From PFJX01 sp031426735 (GTDB lineage: Bacteria > Pseudomonadota > Gammaproteobacteria > Burkholderiales > Thiobacillaceae), in the NCBI GenBank assembly GCA_031426735.1, contig JASJPK010000081.1:1-57860 (forward strand): a DNA stretch of 57,860 bases. The letters run 5' to 3'. The first letter of the stretch is position 1; every line of letters begins with the position of its first letter. Made by a program: the position numbers and the translations under genes. This document shows positions 48,834 to 57,844 of the stretch, piece after piece. The notes under the pieces are model-generated. The model was not told the origin of the DNA. It saw only the letters and a list, made by a program, of their open reading frames with translations, and searched no databases.

Positions 48834-50003
48834 TTACTCCTGCGCGGTTTGCCGCATCGGTGGGCGTTTCTCGACCGAGACCATGAGCTGCATCTCGGTT
48901 TGCTCCCGCTTCAGACGCAACTGAACGACTTTGCCGGGGGGCAGGGCTGCAATCAGATTGAGCAGCGAGGATGAATCGGTGACGGGTTTCCCCCCTACTG
49001 CGAGCAGGATATCGCCTGGCCGAATGCCGGCGCGGTCGGACGGGCCATTGCGCAGGACACCAGCAATCAGCGCGCCCTCCGTCGATTTCAACGCGAAAGA
49101 TTCGGCGATTTCGGGCGTGATTTCCTGAACCTCGATGCCGACCCAGCCTCGCGTGACGGCGCCATGCGAAATGATCTCCTGCATGACCTGGCGCACGATG
49201 GAAACCGGAATCGCGAAACCAATGCCGAGATTGCCGCCGGAGCGGGAAAAGATCGCGGTGTTGACGCCAACCAGATTGCCGGCGCCGTCGACCAGGGCGC
49301 CGCCGGAGTTACCCGGATTGATCGCGGCGTCGGTCTGAATGTAGTTTTCGAACGTGTTGATGCCGAGATGGCTGCGCCCCAGTGCCGAAATGATCCCCAT
49401 CGTGACGGTCTGGCCGACCCCGAACGGATTGCCGATGGCCAACACGACATCGCCGACCCTTTGGCTCTCGCTCTTGGCAAAGGTGATGGCGGGCAAGCCC
49501 TTGCGTTTTACCTTGAGTACGGCCAGATCCGTTTCCGGATCGGTTCCGACCACTGCGGCATCCAGCGTTTTTCCGTCCGATAGCGCGACCTGAATCTCAT
49601 CGGCGGCCTCGACCACATGGTGATTGGTCAGGATGAAGCCGTCTTCGCTGACGATGACGCCGGAACCCAGGTTGGAAACGCGCTGAGGCCGATTGTCGGT
49701 GGCAAAACGATCGCCGAAGAAACGCCGAAATACCGGGTCGTCCATCAGCGGATTGCGCTGGGCGCGTACCTGCTTGCTGGTAAATACGTTCACCACCGAG
49801 GGTTGCGATTTTCCGGCCGCATCCGCATAGGTGGAGATGGGGCGGGCCGAACCGCCGTTGGCGACCTCGCGTATGGTGACGGCGGCGCCGTCGAATGGCA
49901 GTACGCCAGGCGCCAGGCGATCGAAGGCAAACAGCGCTGCCGCAAGCACGGTGAGGGCGGCGACAAATTGCGCAAACATGAGCCAAATCTTGTGCATGGA
50001 CAT
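48834..50003 (-). CDS. DegS/DegP-like periplasmic serine protease (HtrA family)
   Basis: This 389-residue protein has an N-terminal membrane anchor (residues 8-27) and a trypsin-like domain with the triad His129 (TNHHVV), Asp159 (ETDLAVL) and Ser233 (NPGNSGGAL). One PDZ domain (about 280-375) follows. The single PDZ domain and anchor are like DegS, which starts the envelope-stress cascade by cutting anti-sigma factor RseA. It lies alone before the petABC operon, on the other strand, as in many betaproteobacteria. Confidence 0.92.
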   Translation of the reverse strand: MSMHKIWLMFAQFVAALTVLAAALFAFDRLAPGVLPFDGAAVTIREVANGGSARPISTYADAAGKSQPSVVNVFTSKQVRAQRNPLMDDPVFRRFFGDRFATDNRPQRVSNLGSGVIVSEDGFILTNHHVVEAADEIQVALSDGKTLDAAVVGTDPETDLAVLKVKRKGLPAITFAKSESQRVGDVVLAIGNPFGVGQTVTMGIISALGRSHLGINTFENYIQTDAAINPGNSGGALVDGAGNLVGVNTAIFSRSGGNLGIGFAIPVSIVRQVMQEIISHGAVTRGWVGIEVQEITPEIAESFALKSTEGALIAGVLRNGPSDRAGIRPGDILLAVGGKPVTDSSSLLNLIAALPPGKVVQLRLKREQTEMQLMVSVEKRPPMRQTAQE

Positions 50004-50208
50004 TCAAAAAAGGCCGGATCGAGACCGTTGAATTCTAGCTCAGGCGGTTAATCCACCTGCCAGGCTTTAAGTCCGACGGCTTTTGTCTGTAAAATGCCGG
50101 CTTTTGTAAGTTTGGCTAAGTTGTGTATTCGACCGGAATGTCCGATTTGGCTGGCGTGTGCCGCATAGGCAAGTACATGAATCTACTCTCATAGGCAGGA
50201 CAGATGTT

Positions 50209-50808
50209 ATGAGCAACTTGAGCGTTGACACTTCCAAACGCCGATTTTTGGTGACGATGACTTCGGCACTGGGCGGTGTGGCTGCCATCGGTGTAGCTTC
50301 CCCCTTTGTGATGAGCATGTTGCCAAGCGCACGCGCCAAGGCCGCAGGCGCTCCCATCGAGGTCGATCTGACCAAGCTGGAGCCGGGCATGCAACTGGCC
50401 GTGGAGTGGCGTGGCAAGCCGGTCTGGGTGGTTAATCGGACCAAGGAAATGCTGGATCTGCTTTCCCGGCACGATGACAAACTGACCGATGCCGCGTCGG
50501 AAAATGCCGGCCAGCAGCCGGAGTATTGCAAAAACCCGACGCGTTCGATCAAGCCTCAGTACTTGATCGTGGTGGGGATTTGTACCCATCTGGGTTGTTC
50601 GCCTTCATATCGCAGTGAAGTCGCTCCCGCAGACCTCGGGCCGGATTGGGTCGGGGGATGGTTCTGTCCTTGTCACGGCTCCAGGTTCGATCTTGCGGCG
50701 CGTGTTTTCAACGGTTCTCCGGCTCCGACCAATCTGGTTATTCCGCCCCATAAGTACCTGTCCGATACCCGGGTGCTGATTGGCGAAGACCAGGGCGCAG
50801 CCGCCTGA
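50209..50808 (+). CDS. petA: Rieske iron-sulfur subunit of cytochrome bc1
   Basis: This 199-residue protein has a twin-arginine signal-anchor (KRRFLVTMTSALGG, Arg11/12) and the [2Fe-2S] ligands in CTHLGC (Cys125, His127) and CPCHGS (Cys153, His156), with a disulfide Cys130-Cys155. It passes electrons from quinol to cytochrome c1. The ATG at 50209 has AGGACAG upstream and puts RR close to the N-terminus. It begins the petABC operon. Confidence 0.96.
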   Translation: MSNLSVDTSKRRFLVTMTSALGGVAAIGVASPFVMSMLPSARAKAAGAPIEVDLTKLEPGMQLAVEWRGKPVWVVNRTKEMLDLLSRHDDKLTDAASENAGQQPEYCKNPTRSIKPQYLIVVGICTHLGCSPSYRSEVAPADLGPDWVGGWFCPCHGSRFDLAARVFNGSPAPTNLVIPPHKYLSDTRVLIGEDQGAAA

Positions 50809-50829
50809 TAGCGACGGGAGACTTAAGCA

Positions 50830-52053
50830 ATGCAAAAGCTACTGAATTGGGTCGATGAGCGTTTCCCGCTCACCGCCTCCTACAAAGCCCATCTGTCCGA
50901 GTATTTCGCGCCGAAGAATTTCAATTTCTGGTATTTCTTCGGATCGCTGGCACTGATGGTTCTGGTCGTGCAGATCGTCTCTGGCATCTTCCTGACCATG
51001 CATTACAAACCGGACGCGGCCCTGGCCTTCGCTTCCGTCGAGTACATCATGCGCGATGTGGATTACGGCTGGATGATTCGCTACATCCACTCCACCGGCG
51101 CTTCCATGTTCTTCGTGGTGGTTTATCTGCACATGTTCCGTGGCGTGATCTACGGTTCCTACCGGCAACCGCGCGAACTGATCTGGACCTTCGGCGTAAT
51201 CATCTATCTGGTGCTGATGGGCGAAGCCTTCATGGGCTACCTGCTGCCCTGGGGCCAGATGTCTTACTGGGGTGCCCAGGTGATCATCAACCTGTTCGCT
51301 GCCGTCCCTTTCATCGGCAACGATTTGTCCGAGTGGATTCGGGGCGACTACGTGATCGGCGATGCGACCCTGAACCGCTTCTTTGCGTTCCATGTCATCG
51401 CCTTGCCGCTGGTGCTGCTGGGCCTGGTAGCGGCTCACCTGGTGGCGTTGCATGAAGTCGGCTCGAACAATCCGGACGGCGTCGAAATCAAAAAGCTGAA
51501 AGGTGAAGACGGTCACCCGCTCGACGGCATTCCGTTCCATCCGTATTACACGGTGAAGGATATCCTGGGTGTCGTGGTGTTCCTGATGGTGTTCACCGCC
51601 ATCGTGTTCTTCGCCCCGGAAATGGGCGGCTATTTCCTGGAAGCCAACAACTTCATCCCGGCCGACTCCCTGAAGACGCCTGCGCACATCGCGCCGGTCT
51701 GGTACTTCACGCCTTACTACGCGATTTTGCGCGCCATTCCGCCGATCTTCGGTTCCCAATTCCCGGGTGTGGCGGCAATGGGCGTCGCTGTGTTGATCTT
51801 CTTCCTGCTGCCCTGGCTGGATAAATCTCCGGTCAAGTCGATTCGCTACCGCGGTCCTAAATTCAAGATCGCCTTGACCCTGTTCGTGATCTCCTTCGTC
51901 GGCCTCGGTATTCTCGGCATCCTGCCTTCCACGCCGGTGTATACCGTGATCGCGCGGATTTTGTCGGCAGTGTATTTCGCGTTCTTCTTGCTGATGCCTT
52001 GGTACACCAGGAATGATTCGACCAAGCCGGTTCCGGAAAGGGTGACCCAATGA
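50830..52053 (+). CDS. petB: Cytochrome b subunit of cytochrome bc1
   Basis: This 407-residue eight-helix protein carries hemes bL and bH. It shows HSTGASMFFVVVYLHMF, GYLLPWGQMSYWGA and FHVIALPLVLLGLVAAHLVALHEVG. At the quinol-oxidation site the motif is PVWY (51694-51705) instead of the common PEWY. An insertion-like segment (GVEIKKLKGEDGHPLDGIPFHPYYTVKD) is normal for bacterial cytochrome b. The stop overlaps petC by 4 bases. Confidence 0.96.
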   Translation: MQKLLNWVDERFPLTASYKAHLSEYFAPKNFNFWYFFGSLALMVLVVQIVSGIFLTMHYKPDAALAFASVEYIMRDVDYGWMIRYIHSTGASMFFVVVYLHMFRGVIYGSYRQPRELIWTFGVIIYLVLMGEAFMGYLLPWGQMSYWGAQVIINLFAAVPFIGNDLSEWIRGDYVIGDATLNRFFAFHVIALPLVLLGLVAAHLVALHEVGSNNPDGVEIKKLKGEDGHPLDGIPFHPYYTVKDILGVVVFLMVFTAIVFFAPEMGGYFLEANNFIPADSLKTPAHIAPVWYFTPYYAILRAIPPIFGSQFPGVAAMGVAVLIFFLLPWLDKSPVKSIRYRGPKFKIALTLFVISFVGLGILGILPSTPVYTVIARILSAVYFAFFLLMPWYTRNDSTKPVPERVTQ

Positions 52054-52781
52054 AAAAGTTGTTCTTCTTGCTCCTGGCCCTGCCGACGGCGGCCATGGCT
52101 TCCGGCGCCGCCGTCCATCTGGATCATGCGCCAGTCAATCTGCACAATCAGGAATCGCTGCAGCGCGGTGCGCGCGTGTTCGTGAACTACTGCCTGAACT
52201 GTCATAGCGCCGGCTACATGCGTTACAACCGCATGCAGGACATCGGCCTAAGCGAGGCGCAGATCAAGGACAACCTGCTTTACGCGGCCGAGAAGCCGGG
52301 TGAAACCATGCAGGTGTCCATGCGCACTGCCGATGCCAAGGCCTGGTTCGGTGCGCCGCCACCCGATTTGACCGTCATTACCCGCTCACGCGGCGCCGAT
52401 TGGGTCTATACCTATCTACGGAGTTTCTATCGCGACGACACCCGTCCGACCGGTTGGAACAACACGGTATTTGACAAGGTCGGCATGCCCCATGTGATGC
52501 AGGAACTGCAAGGCCAACTGGCTGCGGTATATCGCACCGAAAAGACCGAAGACGGCAAGGAGCATCATGTCGTCGATCACCTGGAACTGGTCAAACCCGG
52601 CAAACTCACTCAAGCGGAATACGATGCTTTGGTGGGTGATCTGACCAACTATCTGAGCTGGATGGGAGAACCCGCCAAGGGTGATCGCATGCAGATCGGA
52701 CTCGCCGTACTCCTGTTTCTCGGCGTATTTTATGTAGTCGCCTTCTACCTCAAGAAGGAATTCTGGAAGGACGTGCATTGA
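52050..52781 (+). CDS. petC: Cytochrome c1 subunit of cytochrome bc1
   Basis: This 243-residue protein has a signal peptide (to AMA, residue 17), heme c site CLNCH at about residues 48-52, and a C-terminal membrane anchor (LAVLLFLGVFYVVAFYLKKEFW). The GMPHVMQE segment likely holds the Met ligand. It donates electrons to soluble cytochromes. The start overlaps the petB stop. Confidence 0.96.
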   Translation: MKKLFFLLLALPTAAMASGAAVHLDHAPVNLHNQESLQRGARVFVNYCLNCHSAGYMRYNRMQDIGLSEAQIKDNLLYAAEKPGETMQVSMRTADAKAWFGAPPPDLTVITRSRGADWVYTYLRSFYRDDTRPTGWNNTVFDKVGMPHVMQELQGQLAAVYRTEKTEDGKEHHVVDHLELVKPGKLTQAEYDALVGDLTNYLSWMGEPAKGDRMQIGLAVLLFLGVFYVVAFYLKKEFWKDVH

Positions 52782-52798
52782 GCACGCGGTAACTCATC

Positions 52799-53398
52799 AT
52801 GATGATTCTCTATTCAGGCACCGCCTGCCCCTTTAGCCAGCGTTGCCGCATTGTCCTTTACGAAAAGGGCATGGACTTCGAGATCAAGGATATCGATCCG
52901 ACGGAAAAGGCGGATGAAATCGCCGCGATGAATCCGTACAGCCAGCTTCCCATTCTGGTCGAACGGGAATTGACGCTTTACGAATCCAACATCATCAACG
53001 AATACATCGACGAGCGTTTCCCGCACCCGCAACTGATGCCGGCCGATCCGGTCATGCGTGCACGTGCGCGTTTGTTCCTGCACAACTTCGAGCGCGATCT
53101 TTTCTCGCACTTGAACGACATCGTCAACGGAACGCCGAAGGCAGCGGAAAAGGCGCGCATCATCGTGCGCGACAATCTGACTCAGATTGCGCCCATCTTC
53201 AACAAGCAGAAGTACATGCTGGGCGACGATTACTCGATGCTTGATGTCGCCATCGCGCCATTGCTGTGGCGCCTCGATCACTACGGCATCCAGTTGCCCA
53301 AGCAGGCCACGCCGTTGCTCAAATACGCCGAGCGCCTTTTCACCCGGCCCGCCTTCATCGAAGCGCTGACGCCGATCGAAAAAGCGATGCGCAAGTGA
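52799..53398 (+). CDS. sspA: Stringent starvation protein A (GST fold)
   Basis: This 199-residue glutathione-transferase-fold protein binds RNA polymerase and helps stress and stationary-phase transcription. The N-terminal thioredoxin-like part (LYSGTACPFSQRCRIVLYEKGM) and YESNIINEYIDERFPHP are characteristic. The petABC-sspA-sspB order is common in beta- and gammaproteobacteria. It lies 17 bases after petC and may be cotranscribed. Confidence 0.92.
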   Translation: MMILYSGTACPFSQRCRIVLYEKGMDFEIKDIDPTEKADEIAAMNPYSQLPILVERELTLYESNIINEYIDERFPHPQLMPADPVMRARARLFLHNFERDLFSHLNDIVNGTPKAAEKARIIVRDNLTQIAPIFNKQKYMLGDDYSMLDVAIAPLLWRLDHYGIQLPKQATPLLKYAERLFTRPAFIEALTPIEKAMRK

Positions 53399-53408
53399 GT
53401 TTTGGCCA

Positions 53409-53840
53409 GTGAGCGCACTCTCGCAACAGCCCTACTTTCTGCGCGCACTCTATGAGTGGTGCGTGGATAGCGGGCATACGCCCTATCTGACCGTGCGGGT
53501 CGATAAGCAGACCCGAGTGCCGCAAGCCTACGTCAAGGATGGGCAGATCGTGCTGAATGTGGGTCCAAGCGCCGTGCGCAATATGCACATGGATAACGAG
53601 TGGGTCACCTTTTCTGCCCGTTTTGGCGGCATGTCGCATTCGATCGAAGTTCCGGTCGGCAATGTCATTGCAATTTATGCGCGCGAGACGGGTGAGGGCA
53701 TGGCGTTCGAAAGTCTTGGCCAAGCGGTGGAGCAGGATGTTGTCGCTGCAGATGAAGCTCAGGATTCTGCGCAGCAAAGCGACCAGGGCGATGCGCCGCA
53801 ACCACCGCGCGGCAGGCCGCAGCTCACCGTAGTGAAGTAG
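53409..53840 (+). CDS. sspB: SspB, ClpXP protease specificity-enhancing factor
   Basis: This 143-residue adaptor binds ssrA-tagged proteins and brings them to ClpXP. The SspB core is seen in YFLRALYEWCVDSGHTPYL, NVGPSAVRNMHMDNEWVTFSARFGG and VPVGNVIAIYARETGEGM. The acidic linker ends in the ClpX-binding tail RGRPQLTVVK. It starts with GTG, 10 bases after the sspA stop. Confidence 0.93.
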   Translation: MSALSQQPYFLRALYEWCVDSGHTPYLTVRVDKQTRVPQAYVKDGQIVLNVGPSAVRNMHMDNEWVTFSARFGGMSHSIEVPVGNVIAIYARETGEGMAFESLGQAVEQDVVAADEAQDSAQQSDQGDAPQPPRGRPQLTVVK

Positions 53841-53872
53841 TGTTGATCATTTTTGTTGAACGCGTTCGTATT

Positions 53873-53948
53873 GCCGACATAGCTCAGTTGGTAGAGCAAC
53901 CGCCTTGTAAGCGGTAGGTCCCCAGTTCGAATCCGGGTGTCGGCACCA
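53873..53948 (+). tRNA. tRNA-Thr (anticodon TGT)
   Basis: The acceptor arms GCCGACA/TGTCGGC, D arm GCTC...GAGC, anticodon arm ACCGC-CTTGTAA-GCGGT with anticodon TGT, TTCGAAT T-loop and encoded CCA are all present. The T-stem CCCAG/CCGGG has one A-C mismatch. It follows sspB and is closed by an intrinsic terminator. Confidence 0.95.
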
Positions 53949-53956
53949 GATAACTT

Positions 53957-53989
53957 GAAAAAGCCAGGTATCCAAAACCTGGCTTTTTC
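53957..53989 (+). terminator. Intrinsic terminator after tRNA-Thr
   Basis: AAAAAGCCAGGT pairs perfectly with ACCTGGCTTTTT over a 7-base loop. The T-run and symmetric A-run let it work in either direction. Confidence 0.9.
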
Positions 53990-54034
53990 ATTTGCAGCAG
54001 CGGTTCCGTGAACCACCGTTATGGCGAACCTCTT

Positions 54035-54514
54035 ATGGCAGTTGTCATGCGACGTTTGATCTTCCCGTTCTTCAATGTCATTGCCGCCGGCATGCTGCTG
54101 ATTGGCACTGCCTGGGCGGATCTGGATAGGGGCATTACCGCATACGCCAGCGGTGATTTTGACGCTGCGGCACGGGAGTTCGCCGTGCTTGCCGGGAAAG
54201 GCGACATGGAGGGGCAATATTATCTGGGCCTGCTTTACGAGGAGGGCCAGGGATTGCCTAAATCGTATGACGCGGCGGTGTCACATTACACGCAGGCGGC
54301 AAAGCAGGGTTATCTGGATGCCTACTTTGCCTTGGGCGAGATATATATCAGCCGTTTTGCCCCGCAAAAGGATCGGGTGTCCGCCTATATCTGGCTGGAA
54401 ATGGCAGCCAAACATGGCCATCCCCGCGGACGCGACGAGTTTGAGCGCAACAAGCAGGCGATGACCTCCGAAGAGATTGCGCAGGCAGCCAGGCGATCCA
54501 TCGCAGATCGCTGA
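54035..54514 (+). CDS. Sel1-repeat periplasmic protein
   Basis: This 159-residue protein has a signal peptide (to AWA, about residue 28) and three Sel1-like repeats (A-x-x-G-x-x-x-A...LG-xx-YE/G): GDMEGQYYLGLLYEEGQGLPKSYDAA, then a QGYLDAYFALGEIYISRF unit, then the AAKHGHP unit. Sel1 repeats bind other proteins; the partner is unknown. Starts at 54008 (GTG) or 54047 (ATG) are possible since no strong ribosome-binding site is seen. Confidence 0.75.
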   Translation: MAVVMRRLIFPFFNVIAAGMLLIGTAWADLDRGITAYASGDFDAAAREFAVLAGKGDMEGQYYLGLLYEEGQGLPKSYDAAVSHYTQAAKQGYLDAYFALGEIYISRFAPQKDRVSAYIWLEMAAKHGHPRGRDEFERNKQAMTSEEIAQAARRSIADR

Positions 54515-54532
54515 TCATTCGTCACCACGTCG

Positions 54533-54928
54533 ATGCCCCGCATGCCTGAAAACATCCTCTGTCCTTGTGGTTCCGGCATCGCATTGCAGGCGTGCTGCCA
54601 ACGCTATCTCGCCGGCGTTGCCTTGCCCGATTCTGCGGAAGCGTTGATGCGTTCACGTTACACGGCGTATGTATTGGAAGACGCGGCATACCTGCTCGCA
54701 ACCTGGCACCCGGAAACCCGTCCGACGCACTTGAATTTCGAGAGCGAGGCGCCCCCGAAATGGCTGGGTTTGTCGATCAAACGGCGGGTCGACATCGACG
54801 ATTGCATCGCGCTGGTGGAATTTGTCGCCCGTTACAAAATCAACGGCCGCGCGTTCCGCTTGCACGAAACCAGCCGTTTTGAACGCATTGACGGGCGCTG
54901 GTTCTACCGTGACGGCGAGATCGATTGA
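54533..54928 (+). CDS. YchJ-family (UPF0225) SEC-C protein
   Basis: This 131-residue protein has an N-terminal SEC-C zinc motif (CPCGSG...CC) and the YchJ core (ALMRSRYTAYVLEDAAYLLATWHPETRP). The E. coli member has a second SEC-C at the C-terminus; here only one is present. The function of the family is unknown. A second ATG three codons in is possible. Confidence 0.9.
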   Translation: MPRMPENILCPCGSGIALQACCQRYLAGVALPDSAEALMRSRYTAYVLEDAAYLLATWHPETRPTHLNFESEAPPKWLGLSIKRRVDIDDCIALVEFVARYKINGRAFRLHETSRFERIDGRWFYRDGEID

Positions 54929-54938
54929 TGTCGCCGAT

Positions 54939-55733
54939 TCATTTGCATTGCGCCGTGGCGATCCAGCGGTCGAGCCAGGTTTTTGCGCTCTGTCGGGCGT
55001 GGCGTGTGGCGATTTTTTCTTCCGGCGTCTGGTCGGCGCGGAAGTCGAAGGCACGGCGGGCCATCGGGTAGACCTGGTATTCGACTGGGATGCCACGTTC
55101 CCACAAGGCGTAAAAGGCGCGGCCGCCATTGATGCGGCGCAGTTCGAAATCCTGCTCGCCGATCAGAAACAGCATCGGCGCAGTGATCTGCATGACTTCC
55201 GGGGCAACGCGGAACAACTGGTCCGGTTCCGGCGCATTGGGGTTCTGCATGTGGCCGTAATAGCTGACGATGGCCGCAATGTCCTTGCTGCGCTTGGCGG
55301 CCAGGCGAATGGCGTAATAAGGGCCGCGCGACAAGGCGACGACGCCGACCGGTGTTTTGCAGGCTTCCGGCAGTGACATCAGATAATCGAGGCCGGCTTC
55401 GACATCGAGTTCGGTCGCCGGGTTGTGTTCCGCCGGCCAGCGTTCGATCATGCGGCCGCTTTGCCATTCGGGGGCGACGACGAGAAAGCCTTGCTGTGCG
55501 AGTTCGCTGATATGGCGGCGTTCGTTTTCGTCGTAGCCGCGCTTGGCATGGATGAACAGCACCGGCGGGAACGGACCCTTTCCCGCCGGCACAGCGACTT
55601 CCGCGGGCACGTCGACATCGCCCGACTTGAGCGTGACGCTGCGAATCTCGATTGGATCGGCCTGGCTGGCTAGCGAGATTCCAGTCAGGTTCAACAGCAG
55701 CGCACAAATCAGAACATGGCGTCGCACGGTCAA
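54939..55733 (-). CDS. Dienelactone-hydrolase-like alpha/beta hydrolase
   Basis: This 264-residue periplasmic protein has a signal peptide (to about SQA, residue 25) and an alpha/beta-hydrolase fold. The nucleophile Ser135 lies in VALSRGPYY and an acid Asp195 in GEQDFEL. At the place of the catalytic His the sequence reads MARRAFDF, where family members usually have a His in HxF, so activity is doubtful or the His is elsewhere. The substrate is unknown. Confidence 0.75.
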   Translation of the reverse strand: MTVRRHVLICALLLNLTGISLASQADPIEIRSVTLKSGDVDVPAEVAVPAGKGPFPPVLFIHAKRGYDENERRHISELAQQGFLVVAPEWQSGRMIERWPAEHNPATELDVEAGLDYLMSLPEACKTPVGVVALSRGPYYAIRLAAKRSKDIAAIVSYYGHMQNPNAPEPDQLFRVAPEVMQITAPMLFLIGEQDFELRRINGGRAFYALWERGIPVEYQVYPMARRAFDFRADQTPEEKIATRHARQSAKTWLDRWIATAQCK

Positions 55734-55806
55734 TCTCCTGCAAATTCGGGAAGCCGAGCATAGCGGGTCCGCGTGAACCTGCGAATGAGGACTTTATACT
55801 GCTGCC

Positions 55807-56580
55807 ATGAAGGTCGGAATTTCACCAGACGAGGTGGGCGGCGTGCCCAAACGCGTGGCCGGATGGCTGCGCGAGCCGATTGCACAAGGTTTGCTGGTTT
55901 CGCTGGCGCTGCATCTTGCCATCGCCGTGCTATTTCAGCCCGCACCCGGGTCCAGCGTTCGCCACACATCGGTTATCAATGCGCGCCTGCAACTGGCGAG
56001 TTCGCCTGTCGAGCCGGCGCCCGCGCAGCCTGCAGTTGCCACTGCTGCCGTGGCGGCTCAATCCCAACCGCCCGAAGCGTTGCTGACGGCGACTACGCCC
56101 TCGCCGGCGCCGGTGAAGGAGAACGTCGTAGCGCCGAACGTGCCGCCCACGCTGCCGGTCGCCAGTACCGCTACCGCCGCGGTGGTGCGTGACGTGGCGC
56201 CTGCGGCCGCCCAATCCGCCGCGCCGTCACGCGCTGGGGCGCAGGCCACTGGTTTGCCGAGCTTGCCGCTTGGTATCGATACCACCTGGTATTCGGCGCG
56301 CCAGGTCGACGTTCATCCGAAGGCGATCGGTCTAATCGAGCCGGCTTATCCGGAGGAAGCCAAGCAACGTGAAATCGAGGGCACGCTCAGGGTGATGCTG
56401 AAGATCGACGATCTGGGCCGCGTGCAATCGGCCGAGGTGGTCGAGGCGACGCCACCGGGTGTGTTCGACGAAGCCGCTTTGGCGGCCGTTCGCGCAGCTC
56501 GCTTCCAACCGGCGATGAAAGACGGTCGTCCGGTGCGCTATCAGGGTTACCTGCGGATGGGGTTCAAGCTCAAGGATTAG
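55807..56580 (+). CDS. TonB-like energy-transducing protein
   Basis: This 257-residue protein has a membrane anchor (about 27-45, LLVSLALHLAIAVLF), a long Pro/Ala-rich periplasmic spacer and a C-terminal TonB domain (GLIEPAYPEEAKQREIEGTLRVMLKID ... AVRAARFQPAMKDGRPV). It passes proton-motive energy to outer-membrane receptors. No exbBD genes are adjacent. The 3' end overlaps the mltA gene on the other strand by 11 bases. Confidence 0.9.
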   Translation: MKVGISPDEVGGVPKRVAGWLREPIAQGLLVSLALHLAIAVLFQPAPGSSVRHTSVINARLQLASSPVEPAPAQPAVATAAVAAQSQPPEALLTATTPSPAPVKENVVAPNVPPTLPVASTATAAVVRDVAPAAAQSAAPSRAGAQATGLPSLPLGIDTTWYSARQVDVHPKAIGLIEPAYPEEAKQREIEGTLRVMLKIDDLGRVQSAEVVEATPPGVFDEAALAAVRAARFQPAMKDGRPVRYQGYLRMGFKLKD

Positions 56581-57844
56581 CTCCTGGGAAAATCAATGGA
56601 AAGTCGCGTGGCAACAGCAGCCACATGCGGCCTTTCTGCTTCATGCCGCCGGCCTGTTTGCCGGCCTCGTCGCCGAAGCCCCAGAAGAAGTCGGCGCGCA
56701 CATTGCCGCGAATGGCGCCGCCGGTATCCTGCGCCAGCATCAAACGGTTCAGGGTTTCAGTGGAGTTGGGGCGCGTGGTCGCCAGCCAGACCGGTGCGCC
56801 GAGGGGCGTGCCACGCGGGTCAATGGCGATGCTGCGCTCCGCCGTGAGCGGTACGCCCAAGGCGCCGAGCGGGCCGGCAAGATGATTGGGGAGCTCACGG
56901 AAAAAGACGTAACTCGGGTTGGCGTTGAGCAACTCCGGCAAACGCTCCGGATTGCGCCGCGCCCAGTCCTTGATGCCTTGCATCGAGGCCTTGTCCAGGG
57001 TCATTTCGCCTTTTTCGATCAGCCATTTGCCGATGGAACGGTAGGGGTGGCCATTTTGATCGGCATAGCCGATGCGTACCGTCTCGCCGTTCTCCAGTTT
57101 GACCCGGCCGGAGCCCTGAATCTGTAGGAAGAACAACTCCAGCGCATCGTCCACCCAGGCCAGCTCCTTGCCGCGCACAGGCGCTGCGCCAGCCTCGATT
57201 TCCGCCCGGCTGAAATAGGGCACCACCTTGTTACCCTGCAAACGCCCGCGCAGACGCAGGTTTTTCAGTTCCGGATACAGGTTGGCGAGATCAACCACCA
57301 GCAGGTCTTCCGGCGCGGCATAGATCGGATAGCGATATTTCGGCGATGCGCTACGACTGCCGCGCAACAACGGTTCGTAATACCCGGTAACCAGCCCCTC
57401 GACGCCGCCTTCGGCTTGATTGATTTGCCAGGGCTGGAAATGTTGCTCGAAGAAAGTGCGGATGCTCGGGCCGTCCGGCAGCGGCGCTTGCAACAGCGCC
57501 GCTTGGCAGACGGCGTTCCAGGCCGGATTGTTTTTCAAGCCGCGGCAGGATTGCAGAAAGGCCGGCCAGGCCAGCGTCAGATCGTCATCGCGCCAACCGG
57601 GCAACTGCTCCCATTGCGCGGTTTTCAACCAGGGCATGGCGGTCGGAATCGGTTTGATCGGTTCCGACGGGAAGCTGGAAGGCGTGCTGCCCGGCTCCGG
57701 CAAAGGCAGTGCCGGCAGCGCGGCTGGCACCGGCGGGGCAACGACAGGCGGCTCGGCTTGAATCGGCGTATCCGGCTTGCCAGGCAGCAGGTTGCAGCCG
57801 CTGATCGCCAAAGCGATGACACAAATCGACAGGTAAACGCGCAT
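56570..57844 (-). CDS. mltA: MltA, membrane-bound lytic transglycosylase A
   Basis: This 424-residue lipoprotein has a signal peptide ending in the lipobox ISGC (Cys17) and a Pro-rich linker (about 25-70), then the MltA double-psi barrel: TGYYEPLLRGS, FLQIQGSGRVKL and VRIGYADQNGHPYRSIGKWLI. The 3D (Asp-rich) domain follows with the catalytic region LMLAQDTGGAIRGNVRADFFWGFG. It cuts peptidoglycan to anhydromuropeptides. The start lies 16 bases before the window end. Confidence 0.95.
   Translation of the reverse strand: MRVYLSICVIALAISGCNLLPGKPDTPIQAEPPVVAPPVPAALPALPLPEPGSTPSSFPSEPIKPIPTAMPWLKTAQWEQLPGWRDDDLTLAWPAFLQSCRGLKNNPAWNAVCQAALLQAPLPDGPSIRTFFEQHFQPWQINQAEGGVEGLVTGYYEPLLRGSRSASPKYRYPIYAAPEDLLVVDLANLYPELKNLRLRGRLQGNKVVPYFSRAEIEAGAAPVRGKELAWVDDALELFFLQIQGSGRVKLENGETVRIGYADQNGHPYRSIGKWLIEKGEMTLDKASMQGIKDWARRNPERLPELLNANPSYVFFRELPNHLAGPLGALGVPLTAERSIAIDPRGTPLGAPVWLATTRPNSTETLNRLMLAQDTGGAIRGNVRADFFWGFGDEAGKQAGGMKQKGRMWLLLPRDFPLIFPGANP

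Noticed and set aside
48834..50003. HtrA protease as part of the signalling cluster downstream
   Set aside because: It is separated from the HD-GYP gene by about 80 bases with a clear ribosome-binding site for the latter, and such proteases are commonly found near petABC; no functional link is shown.
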